From Rhodopseudomonas palustris (GTDB taxonomy: Bacteria; Pseudomonadota; Alphaproteobacteria; Rhizobiales; Xanthobacteraceae): a stretch of 64,000 nt of DNA. Both the position numbers and the translations under genes were made by a program. The notes beneath the pieces were generated by a model, which did not search any database, was not told where the DNA came from, and saw only the letters and a program-made list of their open reading frames with translations. Within the stretch, counting starts at the first letter, position 1, and each line of letters opens with the position of its first letter. The stretch lies in the NCBI RefSeq assembly GCF_013415845.1, contig NZ_CP058907.1, positions 4,976,501 to 5,040,500 of the forward strand. The letters are read 5' to 3'. Of this stretch, positions 25,847-34,544 are shown piece by piece.

Positions 25847-26578
25847 ATGATCGTTCGCCAAGCCGCCAATGTTCTGGAGATCCTGGAATACTTCGCGCGC
25901 GTGAAGAAGCCGGCGACGCTGGCGGAAATCGCCGACCATTTCGGCTGGCCGCGCTCTTCGACCTTCAACCTGCTGACGACGCTGGCCGAGAAGGGCTATC
26001 TCTACGAACCGCGGCCGCGGGCCGGTTATTATCCGACGCCGCGCTGGCTGGTGCTGGCCCGTGAAGTCGCGGAAGTCGAGCCGCTGCCGGGCTGGACCCA
26101 CGCGCTGATCGCCGCGCTGTCGACCGAGACCGGCGAAACGGTTGCGATCGCGGCTCCGGCCGGGGTGATGGCGGTATTCATCGACGTCGTCGAATCCGCC
26201 GCCGCGATCCGGTACTTCGCCAAGGTCGGCCACCGCGTGCCGATCCATGCCACGTCGAGCGGCCGCGCGCTGTTGCTGCAATACTCCAAGGACGAGCGTG
26301 ACTCGCTATATCGCAAGATCGAGTTCAAGCAATACAACCACACCACCCCGATCAGCATCGAGGCGGTCGAGGCTGAACTGCGCAAGTCTGTCGAGCGCGG
26401 CTACTGCCAGAGCTTTGCCGACTACAGCCGCGACCTTGCAGGCGTTGCGGTGCCGCTGCCCGTCGGCGAGCGTCGGCTGTCGGTCGTAGTGGCCGGCCCG
26501 GAATATCGCATCGGCGATAAGACCGCGGCGATAGCCGTCACGCTGCAGCAGTTCGTCGAGCGGTTTCGCGCGGTGTAG
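25847..26578 (+). CDS. IclR-family transcriptional regulator
   Basis: A 243-residue protein with an N-terminal winged helix-turn-helix (VLEILEYFARVKKPATLAEIADHFGWPRSSTFNLLTTLAEKGYLY) and a C-terminal IclR effector domain (ETGETVAIAAPAG, HATSSGRALLL, SRDLAGVAVPLP). It is the last gene of the CoA-transferase/hydratase/lyase unit and most likely controls this operon and the divergent TRAP operon, binding in the 23063-23265 region. I could not pick out a convincing operator palindrome there. Confidence 0.9.
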   Translation: MIVRQAANVLEILEYFARVKKPATLAEIADHFGWPRSSTFNLLTTLAEKGYLYEPRPRAGYYPTPRWLVLAREVAEVEPLPGWTHALIAALSTETGETVAIAAPAGVMAVFIDVVESAAAIRYFAKVGHRVPIHATSSGRALLLQYSKDERDSLYRKIEFKQYNHTTPISIEAVEAELRKSVERGYCQSFADYSRDLAGVAVPLPVGERRLSVVVAGPEYRIGDKTAAIAVTLQQFVERFRAV

Positions 26579-26607
26579 ACCTTCTGCGCCGCGGCCGACG
26601 AACTCCA

Positions 26608-26685
26608 TCGTTGCGAGGAGCGAAGCGACGAAGCAATCCAGCTCGGTGCAGGAAGCTCCTGGATTGCGTCGCTCGCAAAGACCGG
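26608..26685. repeat. Intergenic palindromic repeat (REP-like)
   Basis: Left arm CGTTGCGAGGAGCGAAGCGA followed by CGAAGCAATCCAG; right arm CTGGATTGCGTCGCTCGCAA. The arms are complementary around a short centre, and can form a hairpin between the convergent regulator and guaC genes. This sequence type is widespread in alphaproteobacterial intergenic DNA (from memory). Confidence 0.65.
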
Positions 26686-26703
26686 AGAGGCCCTTCTCAC
26701 TGA

Positions 26704-27747
26704 TCAGCGGTCGAACACCGTGTTGCGCTGCGCGTTGACCAGGATGAACGTGGTCCGCTTCGGAATTTCCTTCAGGTTCTCAGCGCCGATATAGGTCATC
26801 GCCGAGCGCAGGCCGCCGGCGATCTTTTCGACCGTGGCGTGCACCTCGCCGCGATACGGCACCTCGACGGTCTTGCCTTCCGCGGCGCGATAATCGGCGA
26901 CGCCGCCGTGATACTTGTTCATCGCGGTCTCCGACGACATGCCGTAGAATACCATGCTGGTCGGGGTCTTCTGCCCATTCTGCTCGGCGTAGCGCAGTTC
27001 GCCGCCGCATTCGTCGTGGCCGGCCAGCATCCCGCCGAGCATCACGAAATCCGCGCCGCCGCCATAGGCCTTGGCGAGATCGCCGGGGACCACGCAGCCG
27101 CCGTCCGAACAGACGTGGCCCTTCAGCCCGTGCGCCGCATCGGCACATTCGATCACCGCCGAGAGCTGCGGATAGCCGACACCCGTGAGATCGCGCGTGG
27201 TACACACCGAGCCTGAGCCGATGCCGACGCGGACAATGTCCGCGCCGGCGATTACCAGCGCTTCGGTCATCTCGGCGGTCACCACCGTGCCGGCCATGAT
27301 GATCGCGTCCGGGTTCTCGTCGCGCAGCCTGGCCACCGCACGCACGAAGGCTTCGGTGTAGCCGTTGGCGACGTCGATGTTCAGCATCGGCACCTTCACC
27401 TTGGCCTTCACCGCAGCGAGCCGCTCCCAATCGGCCGAACCGGTACCGACGGTGACGAACACGTTGGCGTCCTCGTCGCCGGCAAGATACTCGGCCAGCC
27501 GATCCGGATGATGGAACTTGTGCAAGGCGACCAGCGCGCCGAACGGTTTGAAGGCCTTCGCCATCTCCAGCGTGCCGATGGTGTCCATGTTCGAAGCGAT
27601 CAGCGGAAAGCCGGTCCAGGCCCGGCTGGAATGGCGGAAGCGGAGGCTGCGCTTGATATTCGCCTCGAAACGCGACGACAGCACCGAACGCTTGGGCCGG
27701 ATCAGCACGTCGCGAAAGTCGAGCTTCGGGTTCAAATCGATGTGCAC
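26704..27747 (-). CDS. guaC: GMP reductase
   Basis: A 347-residue enzyme, the same length as Escherichia coli GuaC. It reduces GMP to IMP with NADPH, linking guanine to adenine nucleotide pools. Visible are ASNMDTIGTLEMA (51-63), the IMPDH/GMPR catalytic loop GIGSGSVCTTRDLTGVGYPQ with the cysteine at 182, SDGGC and VMLGGMLAGHDECGGE. There are no CBS domains, which separates it from IMP dehydrogenase. The start is a GTG at 27747 (GTG CAC ATC GAT), which yields the normal family N-terminus HIDLNPKLDFRDVLIRPKRS; longer open frames upstream are not conserved. Confidence 0.93.
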   Translation of the reverse strand: MHIDLNPKLDFRDVLIRPKRSVLSSRFEANIKRSLRFRHSSRAWTGFPLIASNMDTIGTLEMAKAFKPFGALVALHKFHHPDRLAEYLAGDEDANVFVTVGTGSADWERLAAVKAKVKVPMLNIDVANGYTEAFVRAVARLRDENPDAIIMAGTVVTAEMTEALVIAGADIVRVGIGSGSVCTTRDLTGVGYPQLSAVIECADAAHGLKGHVCSDGGCVVPGDLAKAYGGGADFVMLGGMLAGHDECGGELRYAEQNGQKTPTSMVFYGMSSETAMNKYHGGVADYRAAEGKTVEVPYRGEVHATVEKIAGGLRSAMTYIGAENLKEIPKRTTFILVNAQRNTVFDR

Positions 27748-27834
27748 GCACGCCACTCCCGGTTTCATCGGCCGAACGCCGACCTTAAGAAGGAAACATT
27801 GCGCATTGGTTGGCGCACGGGAAGGGAGAACAGG

Positions 27835-28740
27835 ATGCAAGTGGCGGTGATGGGGGCCGGTGCGGTCGGATGCTATTTCGGCGGGCTGCTGGCGCTGGCT
27901 GGCCATGACGTCACGCTGATCGGGCGGCCGAACCATGTCGCCGCGATCGAAGCGAACGGTTTGCGGCTGGAGACCAAGACCGGCACACAGATGATCCCGC
28001 TGAAGGCCGCGAGCGATCCGAGCGCGATCACTCCGCCCGATCTGGTGCTGTTCTGCGTCAAATCCGCCGACACCGAAGCTGCGGGCCGCGCATTGCAGCC
28101 ACGGCTGAAGCCGGACAGCGTCATCCTCAGCCTGCAGAATGGCGTCGATAACGCCTCCCGGCTGCAGGCCGCGATTGGCCATCCTGTGATCGCCTCGGTG
28201 GTGTATGTCGGCACTGAAATGGCCGGGCCGGGTCACGTCCGGCATCACGGTCGCGGCGAACTGCTGATCGGCGCCTCGACGCAGAGCGACGTGATCGCGG
28301 CCACGCTGACTTCGGCCAAGATCCCGACCACGGTCGCACCCGATATCGATCAGGCGTTGTGGTCGAAGCTGATCCTGAACTGCGCCTACAACGCGCTGTC
28401 GGCGGTCGCCGACCTGCCTTACGGCGCGCTGCTGGCGATCGACGGCACCGAGCAGGTGGTCCGCAACGTCATCGAGGAATGTATCGCGGTGGCGCGCGCC
28501 TGCGGCGTCAGTATCCCCGACGATGTCCTCACCAAGACGCTGGCGCTGCCCGGCGCGATGCCGAGCCAGAAATCGTCGACCGCCCAGGATCTGGCGCGCG
28601 GCAAGCCGAGCGAGATCGACTTCCTCAACGGCACCGTCGCGCGGCTTGGTGCCGCGCACGGTGTGCCGGCCCCGACCAATCTTGCATTGACCGTCATGGT
28701 CAAGCTGGTCGAGTCCCGCCGCGGCAGCGGCGCCTCGTGA
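27835..28740 (+). CDS. 2-dehydropantoate 2-reductase family protein
   Basis: A 301-residue NADPH enzyme of the PanE/ApbA family, which reduces ketopantoate to pantoate in pantothenate synthesis. The dinucleotide motif GAGAVG (7-12) is followed by CYFGGLLALAGHDVTLIGR. The catalytic lysine is in LWSKLILNCAYNALSAV, and the late substrate segment S..QDLARGKPSEIDFLNG is conserved. ATG 27835 has the good site GAAGGGAGAA upstream. Several paralogues occur in related genomes, so it may act on another ketoacid; no panB or panC is nearby. Confidence 0.85.
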   Translation: MQVAVMGAGAVGCYFGGLLALAGHDVTLIGRPNHVAAIEANGLRLETKTGTQMIPLKAASDPSAITPPDLVLFCVKSADTEAAGRALQPRLKPDSVILSLQNGVDNASRLQAAIGHPVIASVVYVGTEMAGPGHVRHHGRGELLIGASTQSDVIAATLTSAKIPTTVAPDIDQALWSKLILNCAYNALSAVADLPYGALLAIDGTEQVVRNVIEECIAVARACGVSIPDDVLTKTLALPGAMPSQKSSTAQDLARGKPSEIDFLNGTVARLGAAHGVPAPTNLALTVMVKLVESRRGSGAS

Positions 28741-28741
28741 G

Positions 28742-29491
28742 TTACGGCGTCAGCTTGATCCGGCAGTTGTAGGCCTTCCGGTAGCCAGCTGCGCGGGCAT
28801 CGTCTTCCGAGCAGAACCAGCGGTTCGGCTTGGTCAGGCTGGCGTAACTCGGGCAGCCGCGCAGCTGATACACGCCGACATTGCCGGTGATGCGGGCGCG
28901 GCGTGCCAGCTTGCCCTTGATGGTGCAGCCCGGCAGCATCGCCGGCTGATCGGGAAACATCGCCTCGATCAGCTCGCTGTGTTTGTCCTCGCGGCAGGCG
29001 GCACCGCGCAACGGGGCGTCTTTGTCCCAACGCCGGAAATCGTTCGGCGCGACGAAGCAGCCCTGCCACAGCCCCTTGCGCTCGTCTTTGGCCTTGGTCT
29101 CATCGCCGGCAAAACGATCCTTGCCGCTGGCGGCGGCATTGAGGGCGAAGCCGTCCTGCACCAGCCGGCGGCTGAGGCTGTCGGCCTCGCCGGCAATCGC
29201 GCAGGTGCCGAGCCGGCGCCCCTTGAAGACCGGGTCCGGCCCGAGATCGCGGCAGGTGACGCTGCGGCCGCCGATCAGCTTGACCAGCGCTTCGCGGGCT
29301 TCGAGGCCGCAGGCCGATGGATCGGCGAACTGGTTGACGCAGCGCTGATCGAGCTCGGGCGCATCGACCCCTTCCAGCCGGAAGACCTTGTCACCGAGCT
29401 GCAGGGTGTCGCCGTCCTTCACCACCGCTTCCGCGGCCAAGGCCGGCGCTGCCAGCGACAGCCCCAGCACCATCACGATCAGTCGACGCAT
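28742..29491 (-). CDS. Exported thermonuclease-fold (SNase-like) protein
   Basis: A 249-residue protein with a Sec signal peptide (MRRLIVMVLGLSLAAPALAAE). Residues about 22-145 form an SNase-like domain: VVKDGDTLQLGDKVFRLEGVDAPELDQRC, ALNAAASGKDRFAGDETKAKDERKGLWQG. The Arg/Asp pair of RLEGVDAPE and the Glu in the KDERKGLWQG turn match the nuclease pattern, but activity is not assured. The C-terminal 100 residues have six cysteines and a CTIKG..RRARITGNVGVYQLRGCPSY module found in secreted SNase relatives, which ends in a cell-wall-like 'ARAAGYRKAYNC' segment. Confidence 0.82.
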   Translation of the reverse strand: MRRLIVMVLGLSLAAPALAAEAVVKDGDTLQLGDKVFRLEGVDAPELDQRCVNQFADPSACGLEAREALVKLIGGRSVTCRDLGPDPVFKGRRLGTCAIAGEADSLSRRLVQDGFALNAAASGKDRFAGDETKAKDERKGLWQGCFVAPNDFRRWDKDAPLRGAACREDKHSELIEAMFPDQPAMLPGCTIKGKLARRARITGNVGVYQLRGCPSYASLTKPNRWFCSEDDARAAGYRKAYNCRIKLTP

Positions 29492-29618
29492 TCCCTAATC
29501 CTCGTCCCGTCTGCCGGCCGCTCCGGCCGGTCACAGTCATACCAGCCGTGCGCCGAAATGGTAGTCGTGCAGCACCGGACGGCTTTGCGGCTTCGCAAGC
29601 GCTTGCTAGAACCAATTC

Positions 29619-30533
29619 ATGTCCGACCAATCGATCCCTGATCCGGTAATGTCGTTCGACGACAAAGCGCGGATGATTCAGAACCGCCGTTCGATCCACG
29701 GCGCCATCATCGGCCTGCAGCTCGACCGCTACGCACCCGCGGAAGCGTGGAGCAGCCTGCCCTATCACCCGGTATTCGTCGGCGACGTTTCGACCGGCGT
29801 GATCCATGGCGGGGTCGTCACCGCGATGCTCGACGAGAGCTGCGGCATGGCGGTGCAGCTCGCGCTGCCCGGCACCACCGCGATCGCCACGCTCGACCTG
29901 CGGATCGATTACTTGCGACCGGCGACACCCGGACAGGTGATGCGCGCGCACGCGCATTGCTATCACCTCACCCGTTCGATCGCGTTCGTCCGCGCGACTG
30001 CGTATCAGGACGCCGAGGACGTTCCGATCGCCACCGCCACCGCGATGTTCATGGTCGGCGCCAACCGCACCGATATGCTGCGGCAGACGCCGAAGGTGAC
30101 GATGGACTCCGCGCCCGAGCTGGTTGCCCCCGAAGATCCGGACGGCGGACCGCTCGCGATCAGTCCCTATCCACGCTTCCTCGGCATCCGCGTCGATGGC
30201 GATGCCCAGGCGATGATGCCATACGCCCCCAAACTGGTCGGCAATCCGATCCTGCCGGCGCTGCATGGCGGCGTGATCGGGGCGTTCTTAGAGACCGCCG
30301 CGATCGTCAGCGTGCGCCGTGAGATCGGACTTGCTACGGCGCCGAAGCCGATCGGGCTCACCGTGAACTATCTGCGTTCGGGCCGGCCGCTCGACACCTT
30401 CGCCAAGGTCTCGATCGTCAAGCAGGGCCGCCGGGTGGTTGCGTTCGAAGCGCAGGCCTATCAGCGCGATCCGGCCGAGCCGATCGCGTCGTGCTACGGC
30501 CACTTCAAGCTGCGCTCCGGCCCGGCGGCGTAA
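29619..30533 (+). CDS. Tandem hotdog (PaaI-like) thioesterase
   Basis: A 304-residue soluble protein made of two fused PaaI-type hotdog domains. The first has GVIHGGVVTAMLDESCG and DLRIDYLRPATPGQ; the second has LPALHGGVIGAFLETAA and GLTVNYLRSGRPLD. Each copy keeps the HGG turn and an acidic residue on the long helix (D in the first, E in the second), so both half-sites could be active. Most PaaI enzymes are single-domain dimers hydrolysing acyl- or phenylacetyl-CoA. The natural substrate is unknown and neighbours give no hint. Confidence 0.8.
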   Translation: MSDQSIPDPVMSFDDKARMIQNRRSIHGAIIGLQLDRYAPAEAWSSLPYHPVFVGDVSTGVIHGGVVTAMLDESCGMAVQLALPGTTAIATLDLRIDYLRPATPGQVMRAHAHCYHLTRSIAFVRATAYQDAEDVPIATATAMFMVGANRTDMLRQTPKVTMDSAPELVAPEDPDGGPLAISPYPRFLGIRVDGDAQAMMPYAPKLVGNPILPALHGGVIGAFLETAAIVSVRREIGLATAPKPIGLTVNYLRSGRPLDTFAKVSIVKQGRRVVAFEAQAYQRDPAEPIASCYGHFKLRSGPAA

Positions 30534-30710
30534 ACCGCAGCCATCCTTGCTCTAATTCGCCGCTGCCGTTCAGCGATTAAGCGGTGATTCACCACGCTCC
30601 GGCAGGCGAAACCGGTTTCACGCTGGATTCAGCATTGTGGGAATAGGTATCGCGCTGTCGCAACGGGCGCAGGTCTGACGCGGCACATTGCTGCGAGATC
30701 GACACCTCTG

Positions 30711-31913
30711 ATGACCGCGAACAGCAAGATCGCGAACGCCGTCTACATCGAATTCGTTCGGTTGCTGTACACCGCGCGCTGGCCCATCGTTGTGGTGGGC
30801 TGTGCGATGCTGACCACCGGCCTCGCGGTCGCCTGGCAGACCCGCGACGTGGTGATGGCGGTGATCGGACTCACCGGCATGGCCGTGACGCTGGGACGGC
30901 TCGCGTTGTGTTTCGCGTTCGACCACGCGGTCGCAAAACACCCACTCGATGTCGAGACCGCGAAGCAATGGGAACGCCGTCTCGCTGTCGGCGTGATCTC
31001 GACCGGCGTCTGCGTCGGTGCCTTCGCGGTGCGTTGCTTCCTGCTGTCAGATCTGGCGGCGCATATGATTGCCGGCGGTCTGGTGTTCGGCTATTGCGCC
31101 GGCACCACCACGCGATTTTCGATCCGGCCATGGATCGTGCAGGCCTCGCTAGTGGTCTCAGTGACTCCGGCGGTCGCGGCGGCGCTGTGGAATTTCGACC
31201 TTCTGCACGTGGCTCAGGCGGTGTTGTTCCTGCTGTTCGCCTTGGGCGGCCTCGAACTGATCGACTACATCCACGCCACCACCGCCGAGCAACTCACGCT
31301 ACGCGCCGAAGCAACCCGGCTCGCCCGTGCCGACGCGCTGACAAACCTGCCGAACCGGCGGCATCTGGTCGAACATTTCAACGAACTCGCCAAGCGCCTG
31401 GCCCGCCATGGCGAGAGCTTCGCAGTGATCAGCCTCGATCTCGATTTCTTCAAGGAGGCCAACGACCGGTTCGGCCACGCGGCCGGCGATGAGATCCTGC
31501 GCATCGTCGCCGGACGGATGACCGAGCTGCTGGCCGACGATGACCTCGCGGCGCGGATCGGCGGCGACGAATTCGTCGTCGTGCAGGCCAACGTCTCGGA
31601 TGCGGCAGAAGCGGACGACCTCGGCCGCCGCATCGTCGCGGCGCTGTCGGAGCCTTATGCGATCGCCGGCGAAGCAGTGATGCTCGGCGCCAGCTTCGGC
31701 CGCGCGTGGGCGCCGGCCGATGGCGTCACGCTGGACGAGTTGCTGCACAAGGCCGATGAGGCGTTGTATGCGGTGAAACGCAATCGGCCCGGCCGGGTCC
31801 GCGAGGTCGCCTCCGGCGCTGATCATGTGCCGCTGGTGCCGGCGATCGACACCCTGCCGGAGCACGACCAGACGGCCCCGGCGATGCGACCGACTAACGC
31901 CGACGCCGGCTGA
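30711..31913 (+). CDS. Membrane diguanylate cyclase
   Basis: A 400-residue protein with six transmembrane helices in residues 25-187 and a GGDEF domain at about 205-370. The sequence has the full set DALTNLPNRR, DLDFFKEANDRFGHAAGDEIL and GGDEF (284-288), so it should make cyclic di-GMP from two GTP. The inhibitory I-site is absent: the Arg position reads Ala (275) although the Asp (278) is present, so product feedback may be lost. No PAS or HAMP sensor is visible; the membrane domain probably senses the signal. Possible effect on exopolysaccharide, from the nearby locus, is speculative. Confidence 0.9.
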   Translation: MTANSKIANAVYIEFVRLLYTARWPIVVVGCAMLTTGLAVAWQTRDVVMAVIGLTGMAVTLGRLALCFAFDHAVAKHPLDVETAKQWERRLAVGVISTGVCVGAFAVRCFLLSDLAAHMIAGGLVFGYCAGTTTRFSIRPWIVQASLVVSVTPAVAAALWNFDLLHVAQAVLFLLFALGGLELIDYIHATTAEQLTLRAEATRLARADALTNLPNRRHLVEHFNELAKRLARHGESFAVISLDLDFFKEANDRFGHAAGDEILRIVAGRMTELLADDDLAARIGGDEFVVVQANVSDAAEADDLGRRIVAALSEPYAIAGEAVMLGASFGRAWAPADGVTLDELLHKADEALYAVKRNRPGRVREVASGADHVPLVPAIDTLPEHDQTAPAMRPTNADAG

Positions 31914-33110
31914 TCAGCGCCCGCCGTCGGCAAGCCGCCAGACATGGCGAGCGATCATCAGATCTTCATCGGTCGGGATCGCCCAGGCCGACACCTTGCT
32001 GTCCGGCGCGCTGATCCGCCCCGCCCCCGACAGGCTCGCATTGGCATCCGGATCGAGCGTCACGCCGAGCCAGGCCGCCTGCTCACACACACGGCGCCGA
32101 ATTTCCGAGGCATGCTCGCCGATGCCGCCGGTGAACACCAGTGCGTCGAGCCCGCCGAGCGCGGCGGCGAGCGAGCCGAGCTCGCGGGCGATCCGATAGA
32201 CGAACAATTCGATCGCCTCGCAGGCGTGCGGATCGTCGCTCGCCAGCAGCGTGCGCATGTCGTCGCTGATGCCGGAGACGCCGAGCAGGCCGGACTCGCG
32301 ATACAGCAGATCTTCGATCTCGCGCGGCGTCATGCTCTTCTCTTCGAGCAGATACAGCACCACACCCGGATCGAGCTCACCGCAACGGCTGCCCATCATC
32401 AGGCCGTCGAGCGCGGTGAAACCCATCGTGGTGGCGATGCTGCGGCATCTCAGCATCGCACACATGCTGGCGCCGGCGCCGAGATGCGCCACCACCACCC
32501 GACCATCGGCGACCGCCTGTCCGGCGACGTCCGGCAGCCGGCCCGCAATGTACTCGTAGGAAAGCCCGTGAAAGCCGTAGCGGCGGACGCCCTGTTCGGT
32601 CAGCTCGCGCGGCAACGCGAAGGCGGTGGCGACCTCAGGGAGACGATGATGGAACGCTGTATCGAAACACGCGATCTGGGTCAGCGACGGATGCAACTTG
32701 GCCAGCGCCTCGATCGCCGACACGTTGTGCGGCTGGTGCAACGGCGCCAGCCTATCGAAGGCGCGAAGCTGGGCGATCACTTCAGGCGTCACGTCCACCG
32801 GTCCGTCGAACAGCGCGCCGCCATGAACTACGCGATGGCCGACCGCACTCAGCCGGTGCTCGGGAAACGTCGTTTCGATCCAGCCGATCAGCACCGCCAT
32901 CGCGTCGTCGTGGCTGGTGCCTTCCGGCAGGTAGGTATCGTAACGCGTCGAGCCGTCGCTGTTCACCACCTTGAAATGCGGCCGGTGACCAAGGCTGCCG
33001 ATGCCGCCTTCGCAGATCAGATGATCGGCAGTCGGTTCGGTGTGCGCTTCATACAGCGCAAATTTGATACTCGAAGACCCCGCATTGAGGACCAGCAGTA
33101 CGTCGCTCAT
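31914..33110 (-). CDS. ackA: Acetate kinase
   Basis: A 398-residue ASKHA-fold enzyme that interconverts acetate plus ATP and acetyl phosphate plus ADP. The family signatures are LLVLNAGSSSIKF (5-17) and FDTAFHHRLPEVA, with RRYGFHGLSYEYIA, VVVAHLGAGASMCA and FTGGIGEHASEIRRRV. Its ATG overlaps the stop of the preceding phosphotransacetylase fusion gene by 4 bp. It ends next to the convergent diguanylate cyclase gene with no gap. Confidence 0.95.
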   Translation of the reverse strand: MSDVLLVLNAGSSSIKFALYEAHTEPTADHLICEGGIGSLGHRPHFKVVNSDGSTRYDTYLPEGTSHDDAMAVLIGWIETTFPEHRLSAVGHRVVHGGALFDGPVDVTPEVIAQLRAFDRLAPLHQPHNVSAIEALAKLHPSLTQIACFDTAFHHRLPEVATAFALPRELTEQGVRRYGFHGLSYEYIAGRLPDVAGQAVADGRVVVAHLGAGASMCAMLRCRSIATTMGFTALDGLMMGSRCGELDPGVVLYLLEEKSMTPREIEDLLYRESGLLGVSGISDDMRTLLASDDPHACEAIELFVYRIARELGSLAAALGGLDALVFTGGIGEHASEIRRRVCEQAAWLGVTLDPDANASLSGAGRISAPDSKVSAWAIPTDEDLMIARHVWRLADGGR

Positions 33111-34525
33111 GCGGCACCTCCGGAAACGCGCGGCGGCGCCGCGGTGTTGTGGCGAGCGAGCAGCAGTGCGATCGCGCAAGACCCGAGCCGCGCCAGCGTC
33201 TTGTCGGCGCGGCTGGTCAGGATGATCGGCACCCGCGCGCCGAGCACGATCCCGGCAACGCGGGCATGTGCCAGATATTCGAGCTGCTTGGCGAGCATGT
33301 TGCCGGCCTCGAGGTCCGGCACCACGAAGATGTCGGCACGCCCCGCCACCTGCGAAACGATACCCTTGGTCTTGGCAGCCTCTTCCGACACCGCGTTGTC
33401 GAAGGCGAGAGGCCCGTCGAGGATGCCACCTTTGATCTGGCCGCGCTCGGCCATCTTGCACAATGCGGCGGCATCGAGCGTCGAGCGGATGCTCTCGGTG
33501 ACGGTTTCGACCGCCGACAGGATCGCCACCCGCGGCTCGGCGATCCCCAGCGCATGCGCCAGATCGATCGCGTTCTGGATGATGTCGCGCTTGTCAGCGA
33601 GCGTCGGGTAGATGTTGATCGCCGCGTCAGTGACCAGCAGCGCGCGGGGATAGTCCGGTGCGTCAATCGCATAGACGTGGCTGATACGACGCGCGGTACG
33701 GAGACCGCGGGTACGATCGACCACCGCGTGCATCAGCTCGTCGGTGTGCAGCGCGCCTTTCATCACCGCCTCGACCTCGCCGGCCCGCGCCATCGCCACC
33801 CCGGCTTCGGCAGCGGCCGCGCTGTGCTCGACCGCAACGATCTCGTAGCCGGCAAGATCCACCGCGGCCTGGGCGGCGGCGGCGCGGATCTTGGCTTCCG
33901 GTCCGACCAGGACCGGCACGATCAGCCCCTCACGCGCCGCCTCGACAGCGCCGAGCAGCGAGGCGGAATCCACCGGGTGCACCACCGCGGTGCGGATCGG
34001 CTGCAGCCCGCGCGTCATTTCGATCAGCCGCTCGTAGCGCTGCGCGGTGCGATTGAGATCAATTTCCGGCAGCAGCACCCGCGGCCGCGAGATCTTCTCG
34101 ACCGGCGCGATCACTTCGGCGAGGCCGGTGATCACCTCTTCGCCGCGCTGATTGGTAGCGCGGCAATCCAGCAGCAGGCGTTTCTTGGCCGCGTTCTTCT
34201 CTTTGACCGTGACCGTGACGGTCACGGTGTCGCCGAGCAGCACGGGCCTTGCGAACCTCAGCGATTGATCGAGATAGATCGTGCCGGGTCCGGGCAATTG
34301 CGTGCCGAGAAGAGTCGAGATCAGCGCCCCGCCCCACATGCCGTGCGCCACCACCTGATGGAACATGTCGCTCTTGGCGAACGCCGCGTCGACATGCATC
34401 GGGTTGACGTCGCCGGACATCACCGCGAACACCTCGATGTCGCGATAGGTCAGCGTGCGAACCAGACTGGCGGTGTCACCGACCTCGATCTCATCGAAGG
34501 TACGGTTTTGGATCTGCTCCATCAT
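33107..34525 (-). CDS. MaoC-domain / phosphate acetyl(butyryl)transferase fusion
   Basis: A 472-residue bifunctional protein. Residues 1-150 are a MaoC hotdog hydratase domain (FAVMSGDVNPMHVDAAFA with D and H of the active site, FRFARPVLLGDTV-like strand). Residues about 155-472 are a phosphotransacetylase/phosphotransbutyrylase domain (RTAVVHPVDSASLLGAVEAA, MKGALHTDEL, DAAINIYPTLADKRDIIQNA, GARVPIILTSRADK). Fused hydratase-transferase genes followed by ackA are known in alphaproteobacteria. The acyl specificity (acetyl, propionyl or butyryl phosphate) cannot be read from sequence. Translationally coupled to ackA. Confidence 0.92.
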   Translation of the reverse strand: MMEQIQNRTFDEIEVGDTASLVRTLTYRDIEVFAVMSGDVNPMHVDAAFAKSDMFHQVVAHGMWGGALISTLLGTQLPGPGTIYLDQSLRFARPVLLGDTVTVTVTVKEKNAAKKRLLLDCRATNQRGEEVITGLAEVIAPVEKISRPRVLLPEIDLNRTAQRYERLIEMTRGLQPIRTAVVHPVDSASLLGAVEAAREGLIVPVLVGPEAKIRAAAAQAAVDLAGYEIVAVEHSAAAAEAGVAMARAGEVEAVMKGALHTDELMHAVVDRTRGLRTARRISHVYAIDAPDYPRALLVTDAAINIYPTLADKRDIIQNAIDLAHALGIAEPRVAILSAVETVTESIRSTLDAAALCKMAERGQIKGGILDGPLAFDNAVSEEAAKTKGIVSQVAGRADIFVVPDLEAGNMLAKQLEYLAHARVAGIVLGARVPIILTSRADKTLARLGSCAIALLLARHNTAAPPRVSGGAA

Positions 34526-34544
34526 TCTCTCCAGCCCGATCCGA

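Noticed and set aside
26704..28659. Extended minus-strand frame upstream of guaC
   Set aside because: The extension is antisense to the PanE-like gene. The GMP reductase homology starts exactly at the GTG at 27747.
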